A stretch of 15,849 nt of DNA from DASVFB01 sp045806505. GTDB lineage: Bacteria; Actinomycetota; Thermoleophilia; Gaiellales; Gaiellaceae. How positions within the stretch are numbered: position 1 is the first letter of the stretch; each line of letters begins with the position of its first letter. The notes beneath the pieces were generated by a model. That model ran no database searches. It saw only the letters and a program-made list of their open reading frames with translations, and was not told where the DNA came from. The position numbers were made by a program, and so were the translations under genes. This document shows positions 6,515 through 12,235 of the stretch, piece after piece. The stretch lies in NCBI GenBank assembly GCA_045806505.1, contig JBJMJE010000212.1, positions 1-15,849 of the forward strand, written 5' to 3'.

Positions 6515-6832
6515 CGCTATTCGATCCCTCGCGTCCAGATGAAAGTTCTGCGCGTCGATCTGCCCCCGATGAACGCCGGCGATATGCGGCGTCAATGGCA
6601 TCCCGACCCGGCCGCGCGGCGACGTCACGACGTACGACCCCGCTGCAAGCCTGACGAAGTATCGACCCGTCTTCGTCGTGGTCACCTCCGCGGCGACCCT
6701 ACCGTTCCGAGTGAAACGAAGCTCGACCCCGGCCGCCGGCTGCTCGCCTGCGTCATCGCGGCAGACGATCCCGCGAAGACCCGACGGTGCTTGGGTCGGG
6801 TGAGCCTCGCCCGTTAGTGCTGCCGCACGCAC
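6359..6832 (-). CDS. small secreted-type beta-sandwich protein (carboxypeptidase regulatory-like), probable 3' frameshift
   Basis: The core resembles a carboxypeptidase-regulatory-like beta-sandwich: SGLRGIVCRDD, PAAGVELRFTRNGRVAAEV, TKTGRYFVRLAAGSYVV and QIDAQNFHLDA. Such domains are usually exported, but only a remnant-like AAALTG precedes the core and no full signal peptide is visible. I place the start at GTG 6832, where TACAGT lies seven bases upstream, the same leaderless spacing seen elsewhere in this window; GTG 6841 and ATG 6907 are alternatives. After HLDA the frame runs 155 bases into the 3' end of the opposite permease gene with unlikely Arg/His-rich sequence. Removing one A near 6529 would give HLDAGIE and a TAG at 6517, just clear of the permease stop. 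So the natural gene is probably about 104 residues (6517-6832). Confidence 0.6.
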   Translation of the reverse strand: MRAAALTGEAHPTQAPSGLRGIVCRDDAGEQPAAGVELRFTRNGRVAAEVTTTKTGRYFVRLAAGSYVVTSPRGRVGMPLTPHIAGVHRGQIDAQNFHLDARDRIALGGAANGERREVRPDHHDGDRGARGDARVIREVQPRHRRGDREGNGEHHEA

Positions 6833-6839
6833 GTGGGCC

Positions 6840-6845
6840 ACTGTA
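6840..6845 (-). promoter_or_regulatory. candidate -10 element for the beta-sandwich gene
   Basis: The minus strand reads TACAGT, a TANNNT hexamer, followed by seven bases and then GTG at 6832. The spacing is that expected for a leaderless transcript. No -35 motif is evident, so this is a pattern match only. Confidence 0.35.
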
Positions 6846-6885
6846 TCGCTCGTCGACCGCGGACTTCGACAACAATGCTGGGCAA

Positions 6886-7827
6886 ATGTCGGCAACCGAT
6901 ACTTCACGAGTCGGCACCGTCCGCGATCGGACGAGCACGATCAGCCGCGTCGTCACACTCGTCGCGGTCGTCGTGCCGCCGGTCGGGCTGCTCGCGGCGA
7001 TGGGTCTTCTGTGGAACGTCGCGTTCCATCCCATCGACGCCGCGCTCTTCGTCTTCTTCTACGTCGTGTGCGCGTTCGGGACGACGATCGGCTTCCACCG
7101 CTACTTCACGCATCGCGGCTTCGAGACGCGCGCACCGGTGCAGGCTGCGCTCGGAGTGCTCGGCTGCATGACGATGCAGGGCCCGATCACGCAGTGGGTG
7201 ACGGACCACCGCAAGCACCACGCGCTGTCGGACAAGCCGGGGGATCCGCACTCGCCGCACGTAGGCCACGGCTCGGGGGCGCTCGGCGCCGTCCGCGGTT
7301 TCGTGCACGCGCATGTCGGCTGGCTGTTCTCGAACCTCGGCATGGAGCAGGGCCGCGAGTACGGCAAGGATCTCTACGAGGACCGGCTCGTGCGCGTGAT
7401 CGATCGCGCGTATCTGCTCTGGGTCGCGCTCACGCTCGGGCTGCCGTTCGCAATCGGCTACGCGATCGGCGGCACGACCGCCGCCGGCGTGGAGGCGCTC
7501 CTCTGGGGCGGGCTGATCCGGATCTTCGCGTACCAGCACGCGACGTTCAGCGTGAACTCGATCTGCCACATGTTCGGGCGCAAGGACTACCGCTCGCGCG
7601 ACGAGGCGCGGAACAACTGGCTCGTCGCATTGCTCGTCTTCGGCGAAGGCTGGCACAACAACCACCACGCCTTTCCCGCCTCGGCGCGCCACGGCCTCGG
7701 CCGGTTCCAGATCGACCCGTCGTGGTGGGTCATCCGCGGCCTGGAGAAGCTGGGCATCGTCTGGAACGTGAAGGTTCCCGACGCGCGCCAGATCGAGCGG
7801 CGCCGCCTTCAGAACGTCGCAAGCTGA
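6886..7827 (+). CDS. membrane fatty acid (acyl-CoA / acyl-lipid) desaturase, delta-9 type
   Basis: This 313-residue membrane di-iron desaturase introduces a double bond into fatty acyl chains, probably to tune membrane fluidity. The three histidine boxes of the stearoyl-CoA desaturase family are intact: HRYFTH (H71-H76), HRKHH (H108-H112) and HNNHH (H257-H261). They lie among four or more hydrophobic spans, including VVTLVAVVVPPVGLLAAMGL and AALFVFFYVVCAFGTTIG. The length is typical of bacterial DesC-like enzymes, and no cytochrome b5 domain is fused, so electrons must come from a separate reductase. I chose the ATG at 6886; only a weak GGG precedes it. The gene is divergent from the beta-sandwich gene and overlaps the convergent hydrolase by 19 bases. 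Confidence 0.93.
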   Translation: MSATDTSRVGTVRDRTSTISRVVTLVAVVVPPVGLLAAMGLLWNVAFHPIDAALFVFFYVVCAFGTTIGFHRYFTHRGFETRAPVQAALGVLGCMTMQGPITQWVTDHRKHHALSDKPGDPHSPHVGHGSGALGAVRGFVHAHVGWLFSNLGMEQGREYGKDLYEDRLVRVIDRAYLLWVALTLGLPFAIGYAIGGTTAAGVEALLWGGLIRIFAYQHATFSVNSICHMFGRKDYRSRDEARNNWLVALLVFGEGWHNNHHAFPASARHGLGRFQIDPSWWVIRGLEKLGIVWNVKVPDARQIERRRLQNVAS

Positions 7828-8450
7828 GCGGCGACGCGCCGCGCCCACGCGTGCGCGCGCGGCAGCGGCACCGGCCGGCCGTTGCGTGCGCGGAGCGCGA
7901 TGCCGTGCACCGCGCCGGGGATGAGCTCGTACGTGCCGTGGACGCCGAGCGCGCGCGCTCTCTCGAACCCGCGTCGTGAGAGCGTCGGCGAGACGCCGGG
8001 GATGCCCGGGAGCCGCCGGTCGAGGGAGCCGTGGAGGACGTCGAGGCGGCGGCCGCGCAGCGGCTCGACGGACAGGCGGTCGGGGAACCACGGTGCGAGG
8101 CCGAGGACTCGCTCGACGGACGGCTCGTCGGCGGCCGACACGGCGACGGCGCCGCCCATCGAGAAGCCGAGCAACAACGTGCGCGGCGCGGCGACCGCGT
8201 CGATCGCGGCGCGTGCATCTTCGATGCAGAGGTCGAGGCGCCGCCACGACTTGATGCGGTAGCGAACCTCGGCGAACGCGAGCTCGGGCAAGCGAGGCGC
8301 GAGGCGTCGGACGAGCCACTCGAGCGTCGCGCTCCACGTTCCCTCGACCTCGGAAGCCTGGCCGCCGTTGACGCAGACGACCGCGGCGGCGCCGACGTCG
8401 TTCGTCAGGCGCATATCGGCGCCCGTCGCTATGCGAACGACGTCACTCAC
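7809..8450 (-). CDS. alpha/beta hydrolase family protein
   Basis: This 213-residue protein has the layout of a small alpha/beta hydrolase. The nucleophile elbow is GFSMGG with S97. The predicted acid is D144 (LHGSLD) and the predicted histidine H182 (GAVHGI). An early strand with an oxyanion-hole-like turn, VVCVNGG, is at residues 24-30. The order and spacing fit a complete Ser-Asp-His triad. The substrate is not predictable; small dienelactone-hydrolase-like or carboxylesterase activities are possible. The start is GTG 8450 with a weak GAG upstream; ATG 8414 would shorten the protein by twelve residues and also keeps the whole fold. There is no signal peptide. The 3' end overlaps the desaturase. 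Confidence 0.85.
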   Translation of the reverse strand: MSDVVRIATGADMRLTNDVGAAAVVCVNGGQASEVEGTWSATLEWLVRRLAPRLPELAFAEVRYRIKSWRRLDLCIEDARAAIDAVAAPRTLLLGFSMGGAVAVSAADEPSVERVLGLAPWFPDRLSVEPLRGRRLDVLHGSLDRRLPGIPGVSPTLSRRGFERARALGVHGTYELIPGAVHGIALRARNGRPVPLPRAHAWARRVAAQLATF

Positions 8451-8544
8451 TCGCGCATCACGCTACTGCGCGCGCGCAATTGATCGGTGGCCTCTTCGAG
8501 AAAGCCGGCTTCACTCGCACGGCCTCAGCGTGATAGAAGGCCTC

Positions 8545-9990
8545 ATGGCGGAGCTGTCCTCCGGCTCCGACGGGCAGCAGCGGTTCACGCGACGCGTGTT
8601 CGCCCGTCGGGTGGGCGGTGCGATGCTCGCTGCGCCGTTCCTGTCGCTCCTCGACGAGGTTGCGCTCGCGCGGCCGCCGGTGGCGCAGTCCCCTCCGCTC
8701 GAGCAGCACATCGTCCCCGGCGCTCGCCACAGCTCCGACAACGGCGTCGAGATCGTCGTGCCGCCGCTCTACCACGAAGTCGTCACCGCCCGGCTGACCA
8801 CCGCGTCCGGTCGGGCGCTGCTCGCCGCGCGCGAGGAGCTTCGGCTCGCTCTCCACGACATCGAAAAGGGACACGTCGCCGGGCCGAGCGGCCTGCTCGT
8901 GACCGTCGGGTGGGGCCTGCCGTACTTCCGCAACCATCTGCCTCGACTGAGGGACGGACGGCGCTTCCCCGACTACCTGCCGGTCGACCGCGAGGCCACC
9001 CGCCGTCTCGGCCGCCGGGTGCCGGTGCTGGTCGGCGCAGTGCGCTTCCCGAGCGACCCGGAGACGACCGTCCTGGAGAGCAACGACGTCGTCGTGCTCC
9101 TGCGCAGCGACGTTCGCTCGAACGTCACGACGGCGCGGGAGCGGCTACTCGCACGACTGAAGAACGTTCTACAGCCGACGACCATCCGCAGCGGTTTCGT
9201 CGGTGCCGGGCTTCCCAAACGGCTCGCGACCGCGGCGGGGATCCCCGGCTCGGATGCGATTCCCGACGACGCTCAACTTTTCCTCGGCTTCACGTCGACC
9301 CAGCGAAGCGCGCTCGGACCGACGCGCATCGCGAATCTCGAGAGCCTCCGCGGAGTGACCGACCAGTGGCCCGACGGCTACTTCAGGCACGGGACCGTGA
9401 TGCACCTCTCGCACCTCTTCGAAGATCTCCGCGACTGGTACTCGGGCGACTTCCTCTTCCGCGTCTGGGCCACCTTCAGGCCGGGGATCACGCCTCCCGA
9501 GGGCACGCGAACACTCCCCGAGGATGCGAGCGTCCTCCAGACCGAGAAGGACGTGCTCGACGGCCTCGAGAATCAGGGCATCATCGGCCACAGCGCGTCG
9601 CTGCAGCCGGTGTCGCGCCTCTCGTCGGTCACGGTCGACAACTATGGCGAGCGCTACGAGGCGGGCACGGCGCTCGTTCAGCGGGCCGATTTCAACACGC
9701 TCGAGAATCCGTTCGGCTGGACGATCGACAAACGCGCAGACAGGTGGCGGGCCGAGCCCGCGGCCGGGCTGCACTTCGTCTCCTTCACTGCGACGGCGAG
9801 CATCTTCCACCGGGTTCGCCGGGCGATGGACGGGCACTACCCGGACGGCAAGCGCACGGGCCTCCCGCCGCATGACCAGGAACTGGGGTTCAACAGCGTC
9901 CTCCGCACGACGCACCGCCAGAACGTCCTCGTACCGCCGCGGGCTCACCGTGCCTTCCCGCTCGCTGAGCTCGGCGCCGCCGCTACTTGA
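8545..9990 (+). CDS. Tat-exported protein of uncertain family (possibly Dyp-peroxidase-like)
   Basis: The 481-residue product starts with a twin-arginine signal: TRRVFAR at residues 15-21, then a hydrophobic stretch (VGGAMLAAPFLSLLDEVALA). It should therefore be exported folded, often a sign of a cofactor. The mature part is soluble. Segments such as GLLVTVGWGLPYFRNHLP, TVLESNDVVVLLRSD, GIPGSDAIPDDAQLFLGFTS and GLHFVSFTATASIFHRVRRA recall the two-ferredoxin-fold layout of Dyp-type haem peroxidases, but the canonical GXXDG motif is not evident, so this is only a suggestion. Histidines in FRHGTVMHLSHLF are candidate ligands. I chose ATG 8545, with AGAAGG four bases upstream; GTG 8530 is an alternative. 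It is divergent from the hydrolase and overlaps pilC by 8 bases. Confidence 0.7.
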   Translation: MAELSSGSDGQQRFTRRVFARRVGGAMLAAPFLSLLDEVALARPPVAQSPPLEQHIVPGARHSSDNGVEIVVPPLYHEVVTARLTTASGRALLAAREELRLALHDIEKGHVAGPSGLLVTVGWGLPYFRNHLPRLRDGRRFPDYLPVDREATRRLGRRVPVLVGAVRFPSDPETTVLESNDVVVLLRSDVRSNVTTARERLLARLKNVLQPTTIRSGFVGAGLPKRLATAAGIPGSDAIPDDAQLFLGFTSTQRSALGPTRIANLESLRGVTDQWPDGYFRHGTVMHLSHLFEDLRDWYSGDFLFRVWATFRPGITPPEGTRTLPEDASVLQTEKDVLDGLENQGIIGHSASLQPVSRLSSVTVDNYGERYEAGTALVQRADFNTLENPFGWTIDKRADRWRAEPAAGLHFVSFTATASIFHRVRRAMDGHYPDGKRTGLPPHDQELGFNSVLRTTHRQNVLVPPRAHRAFPLAELGAAAT

Positions 9991-11194
9991 TCAGCGTCAG
10001 CATCTTGAACATCGGCAGGTACATCGAGATGATGATGATGCCGACCATGATCCCGACGCCGATCATCATGATCGGCTCGATGATGGAGGTCAGCGTCTGG
10101 ATCGACGAGTCGACCTCGTCCTCGTAGAAGTCCGCGATCTTCCCGAGCATCTTCTCGAGCTCGCCGGTCTCCTCTCCGATCTTCACCATCTGGCTGACCA
10201 TCGGCGGGAAGATCGGGTTGTCGAGCAGCGGCTGCGCGATCGGGACGCCTTCGTGCACGCGCGCGCGCACGTCGCCGAGCGCCTCCTCGACCACCCAGTT
10301 GCCCGATGTCTGCGCCGTGATCTCGAGCGACTTGATGATGTCCACGCCCGAGGCGACGAGCGTCGAGAGCGTGCGTGAGAAGCGCGCCATCGTCACCTTG
10401 AGGACGACGTCGCCGATCTTCATCGGCAGCGCCAGCTTGAACCGATCCCACTTCTTGCGCCCGCTCTCGGACTTCTTCCACCGGAAGAACCCGACGATCG
10501 AGCCGATGAACGTCGGAAAGATGATGTACCACCGGGTCTGCAGCAGGTGCGACACGTTGACGATGATCTGCGTCAGCTTCGGCAGCTCTCCGCCCAGCTG
10601 CTTGAAGATCTTCTCGAAGACGGGAACGAGGAAGAGAAGCATCCCGGTGAGGACGAGGGTCGCGAACACGAACACCATCACCGGGTAGATCATCGCGCCC
10701 TTGACGCGGCGCTTGATCTGCGTCTCTTTCTCGATCTGGAACGCGACGCGGTCGAGGACGATGTCCAGGATGCCGGCGGCCTCGCCCGCCTCGACCATCG
10801 AGACGTAGAGCCGGCTGAAGACCTTCGGGTGCCGCGCCATCGCCTGCGACAGCAGCAGTCCGCCTTCGACGTCTGCGCGTAGCTCGCGCACAACGGCGGC
10901 GAGGTAAGCGTCGTCGGTCTGCTCCTCGAGGATCACCAGCGCGCCCACGACGTTGAGGCCGGCGTCGATCATCGTCGCGAACTGGCGCGAGAAGATCTGC
11001 AGCGACTTCGGCTTCACGGCCTTGAAGACGCTGCGGACGCCGTCGTCACCGCTGGCCGGGAGCTCGTTGAGCTTGCGCGCTAGGAGACCGCGGATGCGCA
11101 GCTGCTCGCGGGCGGCGGCGGGATCTGGCGCGTGGATCTCGCCCTTGAGCTCGAGGCCCTGGGCGTTGATCGCCGAGTAGGCGAAGGCGGCCAT
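9983..11194 (-). CDS. pilC: type IV pilus / type II secretion inner-membrane platform protein PilC
   Basis: This 403-residue protein is the inner-membrane platform of a type IV pilus or type II secretion machine, which couples the assembly ATPase to pilin extraction. Two T2SSF domains are visible: residues about 67-190 (FSRQFATMIDAGLNVVGAL, VSMVEAGEAAGILDIVLD) and about 270-395 (FSRTLSTLVASGVDIIKSLE, VKIGEETGELEKMLGKIADF). Spans lie at about 168-192, 222-238 and 372-396. The length is the family norm and no key segment is missing. The ATG is preceded by AAGAGG at five bases. No pilB or pilT lies in the window, so other pilus genes must lie elsewhere. It is divergent from the prepilin gene with a 68-base gap. 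Confidence 0.95.
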   Translation of the reverse strand: MAAFAYSAINAQGLELKGEIHAPDPAAAREQLRIRGLLARKLNELPASGDDGVRSVFKAVKPKSLQIFSRQFATMIDAGLNVVGALVILEEQTDDAYLAAVVRELRADVEGGLLLSQAMARHPKVFSRLYVSMVEAGEAAGILDIVLDRVAFQIEKETQIKRRVKGAMIYPVMVFVFATLVLTGMLLFLVPVFEKIFKQLGGELPKLTQIIVNVSHLLQTRWYIIFPTFIGSIVGFFRWKKSESGRKKWDRFKLALPMKIGDVVLKVTMARFSRTLSTLVASGVDIIKSLEITAQTSGNWVVEEALGDVRARVHEGVPIAQPLLDNPIFPPMVSQMVKIGEETGELEKMLGKIADFYEDEVDSSIQTLTSIIEPIMMIGVGIMVGIIIISMYLPMFKMLTLIK

Positions 11195-11195
11195 G

Positions 11196-11265
11196 CACGC
11201 CTCTTATCGGACGGGCGACGCGGGCGCTTGAGGGATTTCCGCTCCCTGCCGATTCAAGAGGCGTG
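11196..11265. repeat. inverted repeat carrying mirrored ribosome-binding sites of pilC and the prepilin gene
   Basis: CACGCCTCTT at 11196-11205 and AAGAGGCGTG at 11256-11265 are perfect inverted copies. Each provides AAGAGG just before the start of its own divergent gene (pilC at 11194, prepilin at 11263). Between them GAGGGA and TCCCT form a smaller imperfect dyad. This divergent intergenic space probably holds both promoters, but I see no clear TANNNT element. Confidence 0.6.
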
Positions 11266-11826
11266 AAAGTTCGCGCGCGCCTGCGTTCCGAGGACGGCTT
11301 CGGTCTGATCGAGCTCCTGATGGCCATGGTGCTGTTGAACATCGGCATCCTCGCGATCGTCGCCTCGTTCCAGTCCGGCGCCGTGGCGCTCCGGCGCGCG
11401 AGCCATGTCTCGACCGCGTCCGCCCTCGCCGACCAGCAGATGGAGGGCTACCGGGCGCTGCTCTACGCGCAGATCGGCTTCGACACGAGCCAGATCGGCG
11501 GGCTCGACAACACGTACAAGTGCGACACGGTTCTTGGAGCGTCGTGCCCGAACACGGTCACGACCTGCTCGAGCGCCCCCTGCGCCGACGACACGGTTCC
11601 GGTGCTCGCGTGCGGAGCGGCCAACACCTGCGTGCCGAAACGGACGGTGTCCGGATCGTCCTCGCCCGACGCGTACCCCTACCGGATCGACTCGTACATC
11701 GTGTACAAGACGCAGACGAGCGGGCGGCAGCTCAAGCAGATCACCGTGGTCGTGCGGGACGGCCGGACGCCGGCGAAGACGCTCGCGCGACTGACGTCGA
11801 CGTTCGACCAGACCGTCAGCAGCTGA
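11263..11826 (+). CDS. type IV prepilin-like protein (PilV-type minor pilin)
   Basis: The 187-residue product has a class III prepilin signal: a short basic leader, MKVRARLRSEDG, then the cleavage site G12|F13 and the hydrophobic helix FGLIELLMAMVLLNIGILAI with Glu at mature position 5. The prepilin peptidase PilD would cleave after G12 and methylate F13. The mature domain is soluble and unusually Cys-rich (KCD, GASC, TCSSAPC, ACGAANTC), giving candidates for disulfides. It is probably a minor or initiating pilin of PilV type rather than the major pilin. GTG 11263 is the only workable start, but AAGAGG ends just one base before it, an unusually tight spacing. The divergent neighbour is pilC. 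Confidence 0.88.
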   Translation: MKVRARLRSEDGFGLIELLMAMVLLNIGILAIVASFQSGAVALRRASHVSTASALADQQMEGYRALLYAQIGFDTSQIGGLDNTYKCDTVLGASCPNTVTTCSSAPCADDTVPVLACGAANTCVPKRTVSGSSSPDAYPYRIDSYIVYKTQTSGRQLKQITVVVRDGRTPAKTLARLTSTFDQTVSS

Positions 11827-11886
11827 TCGCGGCGTAGCGGCCGCGGTTACTCCGTTCGGCCGATGGCGGCCGGCGCGATGGGCGCC

Positions 11887-11892
11887 TAATCT
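11887..11892 (+). promoter_or_regulatory. -10 element of a probable leaderless promoter for the small LuxR gene
   Basis: TAATCT (TANNNT) ends exactly seven bases before the ATG at 11900, so transcription should start at or next to the start codon. No ribosome-binding site lies between them, which fits a leaderless mRNA. No -35 is evident. Confidence 0.55.
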
Positions 11893-11899
11893 CGCCGCC

Positions 11900-12166
11900 A
11901 TGTCCCAGGAAGTCCATGCAACGTCGCTGCGAATCACCGAGCGTCAGCGTCAGGTGGTGGAGCTGATCGCAGCCGGGTGCTCGAACGAAGAGGTCGGGCA
12001 GAAGCTCGGCATCTCGACCCGGACGGCGAAGGCTCATGCGGACGTACTGCGGCGGAAGCTCGGCGTGTCGCGGCGGCGCCAGATCCCGGCGGCGTATCGC
12101 GCGCTTACCGGCGAGGACCCGCTCGCACCGAACCTCGAGCCGATGTCTTTCGTGCTCGGGGACTAA
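11900..12166 (+). CDS. stand-alone LuxR-type HTH DNA-binding protein
   Basis: This 88-residue protein is little more than a GerE/LuxR helix-turn-helix. Residues about 11-70 include ITERQRQVVELIAAGCSNEEV, the recognition segment ISTRTAKAHADVLRRKLGV, and a short C-terminal tail. There is no receiver, PAS or ATPase domain, so it lacks its own visible sensor; such proteins can act as constitutive or oligomerisation-controlled regulators, or lend DNA-binding to a partner. The ATG has no ribosome-binding site but lies seven bases after TAATCT, suggesting a leaderless transcript. It precedes a large LuxR-family regulator in the same direction, separated by a strong hairpin, so the two are probably separate transcripts. 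Confidence 0.88.
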   Translation: MSQEVHATSLRITERQRQVVELIAAGCSNEEVGQKLGISTRTAKAHADVLRRKLGVSRRRQIPAAYRALTGEDPLAPNLEPMSFVLGD

Positions 12167-12172
12167 CGGCAA

Positions 12173-12204
12173 CTGCACCTGCGCGCTCCGGCGCGCAGGT
12201 GCAG
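12173..12204 (+). terminator. perfect 14-bp hairpin after the small LuxR gene (terminator or operator)
   Basis: CTGCACCTGCGCGC and GCGCGCAGGTGCAG pair perfectly around the tetraloop TCCG. The hairpin starts six bases after the stop codon of the small LuxR gene and is followed by GGTTATT, so the U-tract is poor. Such hairpins commonly end transcripts in GC-rich actinobacteria. It also sits 31 bases before the next LuxR gene, so it could instead be a dyad operator. Confidence 0.65.
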
Positions 12205-12235
12205 GGTTATTGGCGCGATACTCGCGCGGCAGGCG

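Noticed and set aside
6904..8337. A 477-codon minus-strand frame opposite the desaturase and hydrolase region
   Set aside because: It lies antisense to the desaturase with intact His boxes and out of frame with the hydrolase; its translation is Arg/Ala-rich without motifs.
10020..10090. A run of GATGATGATG-like triplets resembling a microsatellite
   Set aside because: Read on the minus strand it encodes the Ile/Met-rich last membrane span of PilC (IMMIGVGIMVGIIIISM), so the repeats come from codon use.
12173..12204. The hairpin as part of a CRISPR repeat, attachment site or small RNA gene
   Set aside because: There is a single copy with no spacers or flanking repeats, and it fits the position of a terminator or operator between two genes.
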